NCBI RefSeq assembly: GCF_000004195.4
Contig: NC_030677.2
Location: 69,092,222 to 69,156,221, forward strand
Source: Xenopus tropicalis
Lineage: Eukaryota > Chordata > Amphibia > Anura > Pipidae
DNA length: 64,000 nucleotides
Reading direction: 5' to 3'
In this document: positions 35,191-46,286 of the stretch, piece by piece
Numbering within the stretch: the stretch's first letter is position 1
Layout: each line of letters opens with the position of its first letter
Made by a program: the position numbers and the translations under genes
The notes under the pieces: model-generated
What the model was told of the DNA's origin: nothing
Database searches by the model: none
Seen by the model: only the letters and a program-made list of their open reading frames with translations

Positions 35191-35514
35191 AGCCTGGAGA
35201 TAATTAATCTTCGGCAAAAAACTGTATTACTGTAATAACGGGCTGAAAGACATCGGTTAGTTTATAATTTCACATAATATTGTTCTTTTGGAGCAGTTTT
35301 CCCATGAACATAAAATCTCCCTCCAGATCTCTATTTATTCTCTCCAGTAGGAACGGGCTTATGCCATCTGTTCCTGATTATATCTGCACAGTTGATCCAT
35401 GGTGCACAGCTATACCTACCTTGTAAACAGAAGCGTGTTTTGTAACTTACAGAGTGGAAAGTATTGTGCCACCTTAATGATCTCTTAGCTCTGTACATAT
35501 GTAGATGGAAAGTA

Positions 35515-36040
35515 CTGTATATACTCGAGTATAAGCCTAGTTTTTCAGCACCCAAAATGTGCTTAAAAAGTCACCCTTGGCTTATACTCAAGTCGGGTGC
35601 CATGGGTCCCTCCAGACTCCCTTCAGCACCCTCTATCCTTTGTGTGCAAATTAGGCCACCTGCAACCAGACCCTCCAGCTCCCTGGCCCACTCCCAGTTG
35701 CAATACTTATTCCCCCTTACGTGTTCTCCGGGACTGGGTCTGCTGCCAGTTTGCCAATGCACAATGATCATGGGGTAGTACTCATATTGTTTTTGTTGAC
35801 CCTCTTCTCTACTTACAGAGCTAGTTTACTGTTTTCTATTAAATAAATATTTAAAAACATATACCCCACTGATGCCTCAATTGATGTAATTTTACTGGTA
35901 TTTATTTTGATTATTGAAACTTAGCAGTAGCTGCTGAATTTCCCACCCTAGGTTTATACTCGAGTTAATACGTTTTCCCAGTTTTCTTAGGTAAAATTAG
36001 GTATCTCTGCTCGGATCGGCTTATACTCGAGTATATACGG
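35515..36040. mobile_element. TA-flanked MITE with ATACTCGAGTATAAGCC ends
   Basis: It opens CTGTATATACTCGAGTATAA and closes with the complement CTCGAGTATATACGG, with TA on each side (35513-35514 and 36041-36042). The TA duplication fits a Tc1/mariner-type non-autonomous element. 526 bp; the ORFs inside have no motif. Confidence 0.85.
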
Positions 36041-36185
36041 TAAGTCTTTCCATGAGTAATATGCAGTTAGAGAACATAAGCTAAATTTTATTTGGATGCA
36101 ACTGTTATAATTCAGGGATGTCCAGTATCTGCTACTTCAGTTCTTGTTTTCCAGCTACTGGGGGATATAGCTCAACTTCCTAAGC

Positions 36186-36372
36186 CAGGGGTGGCCAGAC
36201 TTTTCCATTCTGCAGTCGACTTATGACTGCGGAATGCGGAAGGGCGTATGTATGTGACGCAGCGCACGTACACATTCATGCAGCACTCCCGCATCCCCGC
36301 CTTCATCGTGGTCCACCAGTGATCCATGGTGAATCGACTGGGGGACTGCATTCAACGTATTGGCCACCCCTG
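36186..36372. mobile_element. hAT MITE (CAGGGGTGGCCA ends)
   Basis: It starts CAGGGGTGGCCA and ends TGGCCACCCCTG, a perfect 12-bp terminal inverted repeat. The flanks TCCTAAGC (36178-36185) and TCCTATAC (36373-36380) match at 6 of 8 positions. 187 bp and non-coding. Confidence 0.85.
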
Positions 36373-36380
36373 TCCTATAC

Positions 36381-38388
36381 AATGCCATAAGTGTTATTCA
36401 GTAGGCTTTGACCTAGTGCTTTACATGGTGACACATTTTTTTTTTACTGTGTTCTAAAATATTATTTAAAGTCCAAGTTAAATTTGTGAGCCTTATACAT
36501 TTCCCTTGATCTCTTACTGTGTGCTGTTTCTGACCACAAGGTGACAGTATTTTTTTAGCAAACCCTGCTTGTAGTTTATGCCAGCAGTAAATTGATTAGC
36601 TCTTTGTTTATTGATCATTTTCTTAATGTTCATCTAACCAAATCCACACTGTGTACAGTAGTTCAAAAAATGATAGATGCTGCAGCATTGCTCTAACAGA
36701 AGTTTTCTGCCCAGCTTTAGTTTAAAGCAGGGACAAGTATTAGCCTAGGGCTGTGTTTTCCCCAAATAGCTGCTATCATCAGTCAGACTAGAGGCAGGGA
36801 GGAGGCTTCTGCATATGAGCACAGCTGTCTTTATTACTTCCTAAAAGTCCCTTGAGCCATTGAATGGTTTGGGGTGGGTGCTCAGTTAGGCGTTTCTGTT
36901 CCTTATTTGTTTGGGGTGCCCAGACAAATGTGCAAGTGCTACTCCAAGCTAGTTGGTAACTGCTTTAAACTTAGGAGGAGCAGCAAATTATTTTTAGTTG
37001 TGAACATATCCCTTAAAACTGGTTTTCCTTGGAACTTTTTTATATATTTTACCAAAGTGAAGCAAGGGAGCAGGAAAAGCAAACATTTAAATCTGCACAG
37101 GTATAATGTATATTTTGATATCAGTAAGTTATTCTTTGTAATGTTTTTCACATGCACATCCATATTAATGTTATCATTTGTGCTTTGACAGACTGCACAG
37201 AGCGTTCACAAAAGACACAGCGGGTTAATTTTTAAAAAAAATCATGATATTAAGAGAGGTATGGCAAACGCAGCAGCGCACCTGACATATGGAGTTAAAA
37301 ACATATTCAAGAAGTCCCCTGATTATACTCCCAGTAAAGTGCAGACTGTCAGACAGACAGCTGAAGAGGAGCCAGATAAATACATAGCCGGCTGCCTACT
37401 GAGTATGAAGGGCTAATCTGACAGGCCTCTGTTTGCGATACTCTTACCCTTAGCCTTTTGCTTTAATGAGTCCCATTGAACCAGGCATATAATATTCCTT
37501 TACCACCAGTCCTTTGCTGATTCTTTCAATGCCAATGGGATACCATAGAGAGGCACTTCAGCAACTTTAAATGGCTTGGACATTGATAATCTTCTTTTAA
37601 AATAAAGCCAGGTTGAATTCAGACAAAAAAACCCAAAGAACAGGGAGATACTGATGTGATATAAAGCCAATGCTGTAAGGCACTGGACACATCTGTGTAC
37701 CTTGGTGTTTGCCTGGATGATTGTTGTCTTCTGCTTTGTTAAATGAGATCTGCCAGGCTGCAGTATATTACAGAGACCTGACAAAGGCCATTTAACTGCA
37801 GGAATATATAACACAGCTAAGATAGCACAGCTCTTGCTCCTTGTGATTTATGAATGTCAGCGACCAGCAATTATTTCTATGCACTGCAGCAAAAACACCC
37901 TGAATGTGAGAGCCATAGCATCTCTGTAAGATGGAAGGTGCATGCAACTCTATGTGACAGAAAAATATACTTTACTTATCCTTTGGTTCTGCTCAGGGAA
38001 CTTTTCTCAAGAGTAGAGCAGAACGAAAACATTGACTTAAATAAGGTATCTTTTTCACTTTTTCCCAGCCCCATTAGTGCTCCTATGTCCATGTTGTGCA
38101 TTTTATCCAATTAAGGTAGCACCTGGGATGCTGCTTTTTAAATTTGGAGTGCATCCCCATACCAGCTTTTTTATTTATAGAGATATATAAATTTGCCCCA
38201 GTATTTCTTAACCAATGGGTTGAAACATCAAAGTCTGACCAGTAGGTAGTACTAATGTGTTTTATGCCACAAAATAGTCTACTATGGGTCTGTACTATGG
38301 TTACTATGGGTCCCCTGATACCTTGGTGTACAGTATACACCTGAGACATGAATTCATGTTGCATAGTGATGTCATAAATTATAAACAG
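36381..38388. other. Noncoding stretch
   Basis: ORFs of about 104 codons at 36874-37188 and 37500-37814 lack motifs or splice sites. 37260-37450 is repeat-free unique sequence. No gene called. Confidence 0.4.
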
Positions 38389-38712
38389 TACAGGTATGGG
38401 ATCCCTTATCCGGAAACCTGTTATCCAGAAAGCTCCAAATTACGTAAAGCCCGTCTCCCATAGACTCCATATTAATCAAATAATTTAGAATTTTAAAACT
38501 GATTTCCTTTTTCTCTGTAATAATAAAACAGTACCTTGTAATTGATCCCAACTAAGATAAAAATAATCCTTATTGGATGCAAAACAATCCTATTGGGTTT
38601 AATTAATGTTTTATTGATTTTTTAGTAGTATGGAGATCAAAATTACAGAAAGACCCCTTATCCGGAATACCCTTGGTCCCAAGCATTCTGGATAAGGGGT
38701 CCTATACCTGTA
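38389..38712 (+). mobile_element. CAGGTATGGGATCC hairpin MITE, well-preserved copy
   Basis: It runs from TACAGGTATGGGATCCCTTA to GGGGTCCTATACCTGTA with TA at both edges. ATCCGGAAACCTGTTATCCA pairs with the right-arm block ending TTCTGGATAAGGGG. It is one of the best copies in the window. Confidence 0.9.
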
Positions 38713-38871
38713 CTTATTGAGGTCACTTGCATTTCATGACATGAAACTTATGTATTATAGAACATAATGTACCCCCTGCTATAGAACATCATGGAGTCCC
38801 ACGACCTGTATAAAAGCATTCGTCCCAATTTGGCCAACCACATAGGTTACATGTTATTCAGACCTTACCAA

Positions 38872-39030
38872 ATAGTGATGAGCGAAAAATTTGCAAAACA
38901 ACAGTAAAAAATTTGTTGCGTGACTTTTTTCACTGTTACGTGACCATGCCCGTTTTGACGCAACTTTTTTTTGATGCGCAACGGCGAATTTTTGCAGAAG
39001 TTCCACAAACAAAGGCATCTGTTTTTGGTT
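38872..39030. mobile_element. AGTGATGAGCGAAAAATT repeat, truncated
   Basis: TAGTGATGAGCGAAAAATTTG is here reduced to its core TGATGAGCGAAAAATTTGC. With GACGCAACTTTTTTTTGATG and GGCGAATTTTTGCA it matches the left part of a frog hairpin MITE that should end with the complement CGCTCATCACTA. That end is missing. Confidence 0.5.
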
Positions 39031-40273
39031 GTTTTTTTTTTTACTTTTTTGTTGTATTTTATACAACAAATGATCTTTTTTATAATTCCTTCCCTTCTTA
39101 GTGAAGAATGTACTACATTAATTCAGTAATGCAATGGCTCCTTGTATTTTTAATATTCCCTAGGGGTTACTGTAAATAGAAAGGAAAAGTAAGCACCATA
39201 TTTTTTTTTTCAGTCATAACAGTTGTCTCATGGGGCTCAGAGTAGGCTGGTCTGATTCTTCCTCTTCTTCACACTGCACAAACCCACTAAATAACCTTAA
39301 GGAGAATGTACTGCTATATTCAAATGCCTTTACTATTTATAATCAGGTGGTGGAAGGGATTTTGTAACCTAATTAGTGCATCTCCACAGTGCTGTATGCA
39401 GCAAATGAGCCCTTTGCATAACTCTGTAATGATCAATCTAGATAGATGGAATTTCATTTATTTGTCTGCATCTGGTTTTCTATGTATTGTAGCTTGTTGA
39501 TGGGGGAAGGGTGATATTTACAACATTCTATTTATAATAGAGAGCACTGTTCACCATTCCGAACACAATACATGTCAGTTTCTTGGTTCTTGTTGTGTAT
39601 GTAAATCAGAGAGGTTATATTCCTGCCTCCAAAAAACCTTCAGAGACAAAATTTCCTCAATGGTTTCAGATATTCCTTGGACTGTACTGTGCAGTATAGT
39701 GATTTCTAGTTATGTCCTTTTGGGACCTTTCTTGATGCTTTATCCTGATATAGTCTAGAACTATAGAACCATTTTAACATTGGCTATAACAAGTTTAGGA
39801 ATAGGCTCCTTTCAGCTGGCTTTTTCTGTTTCTATGTGTATGTCCATGGTTATTTTGCAGAGTAGATTTATAATAAACAAGCACATCTGTGTTTTACATT
39901 CTTAAAGAATTTGAACCTAATAGGGCAGATAAGTGGACTGAGCAAAGCAAATATTTCAGTGGTTAAGTTTTCTAATGTGGAAGTTTCTAGGTGAATAAGG
40001 TTGTCCCTAACAGCTCATTTCCCTCTGTATAATGAACCCAAAGTTTGGGTTTTGGGTTTGTTATACCTGAGACAACATGCTGTACAGACTAAAGGAAGGT
40101 AGGATGTAATAATTCCTAATAGCACTGGGAGAGCTGTTTATTGAGTAGAAAGGTAATAATGGACTTACATGGAGCTGTCCAGCAAGCAGTTCTGAACAAG
40201 AGTCAATAATGTTATTAAAGCATAAAGCAAAGGCAGCTAAGCTACTGATAAACCAAGGGGCGCAATGCAGATG
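39031..40273. other. Noncoding stretch
   Basis: AT-rich. No gene or clear repeat recognised. Confidence 0.4.
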
Positions 40274-40281
40274 GAGTAGAC

Positions 40282-41337
40282 CAGTGTTGTCCAACTGGCG
40301 GCCCGCGGGCCGCATGCGGCCCGCGACCCCCCTCTGTGTGGCCCCCCACCTGTCTGGCTGCTTTGATGGCTTACCTTTGAGTAAGCATTAAATGGTATCA
40401 GTACTGAGATTAACTGGCTCCCTGCATAGTTCTCACCTCAGAATCAGGCTGTAATCCCTCTGTATTGTTTAAAAATGTAATCCCCTGTGTTTTTCACACC
40501 TTTTAATACCTGCATTGTTCACCCCCTGCAGTGTTCACACCTCAGGCTCAGACTGTAATCACTCCCATTGTTCCCTTCTTCACACCTCAGACATAGGTAC
40601 TGTAGGCAGAGTATGGCACATACAGCCAGCATAGGGCAGGTAGAGTATGGCACACACAGGCAGCATAGGTCAGGGAGGGTATGGCACACACAGGAAGGGT
40701 AGGGCAGGCAGAGTATGGCACATACAGTCAGGGTAGGGCAGGCAGAGTATGGCACACACAGGCAGCATAGGGAAGGCAGAGTATGGCACGCACAGGCAGG
40801 GTAGGACAGGCAGAGTATGGCACACACAGGCAGGGTAGGACAGGCAGAGTATGGCAACACAGGCAGGGTAGGACAGGCAGAGTATGGCACACACAGACAG
40901 CATAGGACAGGCAGAGTGCTGCCTGTGTGTGCCATACTCTGCTTGCCCTATGCTGCTTGTGGGAGGTGAACCTGGCAGGGGTTTGTTGTGGGAGTTTGTT
41001 AGCAGTTGGAAATAGCCATTAAATGGTCCCAAAGGTGTGTAATTATGTACTGGGGTTGCACTGCTATCCACAGGGGAGGAGGAGGCACATGGAATTTAAG
41101 GGTATATCTTAATATGACATAATTCTTTCACATATGAATGATGGTTGATATCCCCACAGTAAGGACCAAGCATTTGGGATTTTGCTGTGCTACCACCATT
41201 GTGATAAAATAGGTGTGGTTTGAAGTAGGTGTGGTTTCAAAAAGGGGAGTGGTCAAAACTGGCTGCCATTAGCGGCCCTCCACCATGTATGCTAGAGAAA
41301 TTCCGGCCCTCGGCACCGTAGAAGTTGGACCGCACTG
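40282..41337. mobile_element. hAT non-autonomous element carrying a minisatellite
   Basis: It starts CAGTGTTGTCCAACTGGCGG and ends AAGTTGGACCGCACTG, with a perfect 8-bp duplication GAGTAGAC (40274-40281 and 41338-41345). The GCGGCCCGCGGGCCGC palindrome near the left end is typical of hAT termini. 1056 bp with no transposase. The interior holds the 34-bp minisatellite. Minus-strand ORFs of 133 and 138 codons are only repeat translations rich in YSACPTLPVC. Confidence 0.92.
40616..40916. repeat. 34-bp minisatellite, about 9 copies
   Basis: The unit begins GCAGAGTATGGCACACACAG and ends with variants of GCAGGGTAGGACAG. One copy is a base short. Directly after the array (40920-40956) lies one inverted unit, so the array ends in a hairpin. 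Confidence 0.93.
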
Positions 41338-41837
41338 GAGTAGACCATACAATTTTTTTTTCAGATGTTAAGGCGTATCTATCTATGCCAGATTCTTAAT
41401 TTCAGTCTGCTCCATCTGTTTATCACTCTATGCCTCCAGAATAAGCTGAAGGGTTGTATATAGAAGGTGATTTCTTTACCATTGTACAAACCGGATTCCA
41501 AAAAAGTTGGGACACTAAACAAATTGTGAATAAAAACTGAACGCAATGATGTGGAGGTGCCAACTTCTAATATTTTATTCAGAATAGAACATAAATCACA
41601 GAACAAAAGTTTAAACTGAGAAAATGTACCATTTTAAGGGAAAAATATGTTGATTCAGAATTTCATGGTGTCAACAAATCCCAAAAAAGTTGGGACAAGT
41701 AGCAATAAGAGGCTGGAAAAAGTTAATTTAAGCATAACGAAGAGCTGGAAGACCAAATAACACTAATTAGGTCAATTGGCAACATGATTCGGTATAAAAA
41801 GAGCTTCTCAGAGTGGCTGTGTCTCTCAGAAGCCAAG

Positions 41838-42859
41838 ATGGGGAGAGGATCACCAATCCCCACAATGTTGTGCAGAAAGATAGTGGAGCAATATCAGAAA
41901 GGTGTTACCCAGCGAAAAATTGCAAAGATTTTGCATCTATCATCATCAACTGTGCATAAATCATCCGAAGATTCAGAGAATCTGGAACAATCTCTGTGCG
42001 TAAGGGTCAAGGCCGTAAAACCATACTGGATGCCCGTGATCTCCGGGCCCTTAAACGACACTGCACCACAAACAGGAATGCTACTGTAAAGGAAATCACA
42101 GAATGGGCTCAGGAATACTTCCAGAAACCATTGTCAGTGAACACAATCCACTGTGCCATCCGCCGTTGCCAGCTGAAACTCTACAGGGCAAAGAAGAAGC
42201 CATTTCTAAGCAAAATCCACAAGCTCAGGCGTTTTCACTGGGCCAGGGATCATTTTAAATGGAGTGTGGCAAAATGGAAGACTGTTCTGTGGTCAGACGA
42301 GTCACGATTCGAAGTTCTTTTTGGAAATCTGGGGCGCCATGTCATCCAGACCAAAGAGGACAAGGACAACCCAAGTTGTTATCAACGCTCAGTTCAGAAG
42401 CCTGCATCTCTGATGGTATGGGGTTGCATGAGTGCGTGTGGCATGGGCAGCTTGGATGTCTGGAAAGGCAGCATCAATGCAGAAAAATATATTCAGGTTC
42501 TAGATCAACATATGCTCCCATCCAGACGTCATCTCTTTCAGGGAAGACCCTGCATTTTTCAACAAGATAATGCCAGACCACATTCTGCATCAATCACAAC
42601 ATCATGGCTGCGTAGGAGAAGGATCCGGGTACTGAAATGGCCAGTCTGCAGTCCAGATCTTTCACCTATAGAGAACATTTGGCGCATCATAAAGAGGAAG
42701 GTGCGACAAAGAAGGCCCAAGACGATTGAACAGTTAGAGGCCTGTATTAGACAAGAATGGGAGAGCATTCCTATTCCTAAACTTGAGAAACTGGTCTCCT
42801 CGGTCCCCAGACGTCTGTTGAGTGTTGTAAGAAGAAGGGGAGATGCCACACAGTGGTGA
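41838..42859 (+). pseudogene. Tc1 transposase of element 2, one frameshift
   Basis: The start at 41838 (MGRGSPIPTM) opens a frame with the first helix-turn-helix (VTQRKIAKILHLSSSTVHK). Near 41957-41961 one base is missing and the reading shifts. From about 41962 the other frame runs open to the stop at 42857-42859. The span is 1022 bases, one short of 341 codons, as expected for a single deletion in a 340-residue Tc1 transposase. Counting in the 287-codon frame that starts at 41996, the catalytic residues are D101 (WSDES), D191 (QQDNARPHS) and E226 (SPDLSPIENIW), again DD34E. The break separates the DNA-binding from the catalytic region, so no full enzyme is made. Confidence 0.92.
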
Positions 42860-42970
42860 AAATGGCCTTGCCCCAACTTTTTTGGGATTTGTTGACACCA
42901 TGAAATTCTGAATCAACATATTTTTCCCTTAAAATGGTACATTTTCTCAGTTTAAACTTTTGTTCCGTGA

Positions 42971-43032
42971 TTTATGTTCTATTCTGAATAAAATATTATA
43001 TATTTATGTTCTATTCTGAATAAAATATTATA
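42971..43032. repeat. 32-bp tandem duplication at the broken Tc1 end
   Basis: TTTATGTTCTATTCTGAATA with the following AAATATTATA occurs at 42971 and again at 43003. It replaces the outer inverted repeat. Confidence 0.92.
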
Positions 43033-43033
43033 A

Positions 43034-44604
43034 TAATAAATCCTGTAGATTTATTATTGTCTGACGGTAGTAGGGGTTTGTATTTACTCCAGGTGAACCT
43101 CAGGTAGTGTCTAAACTAGCAAAATAAAATTCTCTTTTAAATGGAAAAATTCCATCATAGAGTCTGAAACAGAGCTTTCCTGTACTCTCCATCTAATGTA
43201 GAACAAAGGTTAAAATTAAGAGAGGGCCCAAAAGGAAAAAAACATGTTGAATGACTTCAGAATATCTCAGTTATTAGACTGCTTTCCAGATTACTGTTAT
43301 TTCCAAGACTTCCAATGGAAATAAGCATGACACAGTGGTGAATAAGCAAACACAGACTGAGCAGCTGTTCTGTAGCTGCACTGGTTCCAAGAGAATATCA
43401 CTACTCTTTAGAATAATGTAGGATTTGATGAAGCTGGGTGATTAAATAATATCATCTATCTATCTAAACTAAACTATATAAATGTAAAGTTGTCTGTCTT
43501 ATGACAAGTATTCAATATAAATTTGCACTTTTGGGCAAGCTTGCAGGAAAACAAGCAGTTTTAGATCTGTTTATTAAGAAATATTTATTACTTATCCTGT
43601 TTCAGAATTGCACTTGCTTGCAAAATATTTAGTATTTAAGCATTAGGCATCCAGCAATACACCAATACATTTCTTTAGTAGCACCATGCTACATTCCCAT
43701 CACGAGGAGAAAATACCGCTTTTTAAATGTGCTGTTTTTTCTAAACAGCATTTTGTATACCCGTGTACCTGCATTATGATAGTAACCATGACAACCTTGA
43801 AAAATAAAAACAGATTGCAATACAATTCACACTGAAAAATAGCTGCAATCTATGGACTTGAAAGCATTAAAACGGATGTTTTAGAGAACTAAGCGCTAAA
43901 TATTTGCATAATGTTATAGAGATGTCGAAAAATAATTTGTTTACGAACCCGATTCCCTTGCAGACTACATACACCATGTCTGGCTCTGTCCTATTATCCA
44001 GAGGTTTTGGACCGGGGTGACAGATGAGGCCAGCCGACTCCTAGCATTAATAATACCCCTTGATCCAGCAACACTGTTACTAAATAGCCCCCAACATAGC
44101 TGAAAGAGCTCTGTTGTGCTATCTCTTTATTCAATTTAGGCTGATAGCTCTCAATTGGAAGTCAGATCCACCTCCCAAAAAAATGGTTATGGTTAGAATT
44201 GGTTAACATCTCAGTCCCTCTTTACCAAATAACGTACTCCGCCGAGGTTGAGGTCTAAAACTTAATAAACTTCATAAACTTAATAGTTTATTACAGCACC
44301 GTTCAGTACACCATAGGTCTGACATCACCCAGCAGTCTTTTTGTTGGGGTGCAAGTTGTAACTAGAATTTGATATTATAACTGTGTAATGTACAGTATCC
44401 AGCAAGAAGCCAAGGGCTGCGTGGGGGAAAGATGTTCTAAAAAATTTGTAGTTAAGTGACAGTTCTAAGACCTTCTTCAATAAATTATATGGATCCCCAT
44501 GAGTAATTGGCTTCACATCCCAACAGCACTAAAAGCAACCCTTAGACTTTGCCTGATCACATCCTGAGTTGCACATTCAGGGCAAAACTCTAGATACCGG
44601 AATC
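43034..44604. other. Noncoding stretch
   Basis: AT-rich and mostly unique. 43690-43960 might be conserved noncoding sequence. No gene seen. Confidence 0.35.
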
Positions 44605-44790
44605 TATATATATATATATATAAACTTCCAAGTAAATGCCGGCACTCACGTATAGATAAGTTGCTGTTGCCTGGGTGCAGGTCCAAATAATGTTGAAGGT
44701 GCTTGAGAGAGGGTCAGCACTCACAGGACTTATACAAACAAATTATTTTATTAAAGAGGAGACTGATAGATATATATAGATATATATATT
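44605..44790. repeat. TA-microsatellite-flanked cassette
   Basis: (TA)n at 44605-44622 and TATATA-rich sequence at 44769-44790 enclose a block beginning near CTTCCAAGTAAATGCCGGCA and ending in ATTATTTTATTAAAG. Its layout is like the 7345 and 30564 cassettes. Confidence 0.4.
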
Positions 44791-46018
44791 ATTGGGCTTA
44801 ATTTAAATGTCCCTATATCTCACTAGCTAAAGGGGACCACTTCACATGTGAACTGGCAGCCTTGCTAACTCCTAGAGAGACCATCTCATGACAAAAGCTG
44901 GCAATTTAGGGCTTTGGTTTAGTTCAAGCCTCCTTTTTGTATACAGATATAGGAACATATGAATGTATTTAGGACAGCAACCGTCATGCTGGGCTTTTAG
45001 ATTTATGTAGGAAAAGAAATGGATATTTGCCCCAGTTCTCACCCTAACATGCCTTCAGGCCCCTCCACTAGTGTACCAAACCCTCTAGGGTTCCAGCCCC
45101 ACAGTTTAGAATCTACTGATTTAAGGTAAATGCCTCTAGCTCTTGCACATTGCAACCAGTATACATTGCATCCAAGGGTCACAAGAAATACAGTACTATT
45201 CATTACTGTATAATCTGAGAAGGCTGTGGCAAAAAAAAATAAATAAAAAAGAATTAAGTTTAGAGCAAAGAGACTGAAAAAACCCCCCAAACACAGCAAT
45301 GAATATGTCCATGTTCCATGAGTCTTAGAGACCCATAAATATATACAAAACTATTGCATTGGACAGCTACCATTGACTTCTACATGACTGCTTTTAGATA
45401 ATGTATTTTTACATTTTGGGTTTCCACCATTTTATTGCATAATAAATGGTTAAAAATGTGTGTTTTTCTTAAACAATCATGTAGCGCAAAAAACACGAAT
45501 CGCTGGAATAAAAAGAAAAAATAAATGCTAAACACTTAAGATGCTAAAGCAGAGGAGTGCAGGTAAGCACTGGTTATTTAAGGTTTTCCATTTGTATGTA
45601 CACAGTGTTTATGAAATCATTCTTCATTGGAGAACTTAATGGAAAATTTGTCTTATTGTCTCCTTTGTACATTGCTTGTTATTGAACCTACTTGCTGCAG
45701 ATTTTTTTTGGTGTTTATTTAGGTTAACCTCAATGATTGTGCTGAGTATGATTTTACTAGTGTAAATCAATGCAGGAATTTTTTTATGTATAAATGTATT
45801 TATGTTTTAAATAGGTCAGTCCATCTTTCCACAATTAATAAATACCTGACTATAATCCCGGTTGATTTCAAATGTTAAACAATGAATTCCTAACAATTTT
45901 AGGACAGAGTTACATGTGTAAAAATCTTAATAGGCAAAAGAAAGTCCTGTTATAAAAACAAATCAGATATATCCACTTAATCATTCACTGGCTCCTTTGT
46001 ACCACTGGGCCTTTTTTG
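44791..46018. other. Noncoding stretch with MITE-like remnants
   Basis: 45340-45510 has CATTGACTTCTACATGA and AAAACACGAATCGC. These resemble internal parts of a frog MITE that also shows up at 49370-49390. The ends are not visible. No gene. Confidence 0.35.
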
Positions 46019-46026
46019 ATTGTATG

Positions 46027-46278
46027 CAGCATCGGGAAAAACCCCGGCGGGCCAGATCTTATCCCCCCCCCAGGGTGCTCCCGCGATCTGCCGTCTCCCT
46101 CCCCTGATGCGCTGTAGGTAAGTTTCTTTTAGGAGCGCTTGCGGGAAGGGGGTCGGAGGGTGTTGGGAGCCTCTGCGGGGGTGGGGGGTTGAAGGCAGCA
46201 TGGGCTATGGGGGAAGGGGCGTACAGGGGCCCCTGAGACTGAAGCCCCGGTGGGCCCTGCACCCCCTGTCCAACCCTG
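46027..46278. mobile_element. GC-rich hAT MITE
   Basis: It starts CAGCATCGGG and ends CCAACCCTG, with a perfect 8-bp duplication ATTGTATG on both sides (46019-46026 and 46279-46286). The 252-bp interior is strikingly GC-rich for this window, with GGGGTGGGG and CCCCCCCCC runs. The terminal repeats beyond CAG/CTG are weak, so the hAT call rests on the 8-bp duplication and CAG ends. Confidence 0.78.
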
Positions 46279-46286
46279 ATTGTATG

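Larger units (their letters stand above)
41487..43033 (+). mobile_element. Second Tc1-like transposon, right end incomplete
   Basis: The left inverted repeat starts near CAAACCGGATTCC after a TA at 41485-41486, has AAAAAAGTTGGGACA motifs at its outer and inner ends, and runs to about 41698. The right inverted repeat starts near 42868 and matches inward sequence, but stops after the block complementary to 41568. The outer 81 bp, with the terminal transposase-binding motif and TA, are missing; the sequence instead ends in a 32-bp tandem duplication. The element belongs to a different Tc1 family from the one at 4556 and cannot move without a right terminus. Confidence 0.88.

Noticed and set aside
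40519..41071. Cysteine/proline-rich repeat proteins of 133 and 138 codons on the minus strand
   Set aside because: They are overlapping frame translations of the 34-bp minisatellite inside a hAT element.
46027..46278. CpG island or promoter
   Set aside because: GC-rich, but bounded by an 8-bp target duplication and CAG/CTG ends, so better explained as a MITE.
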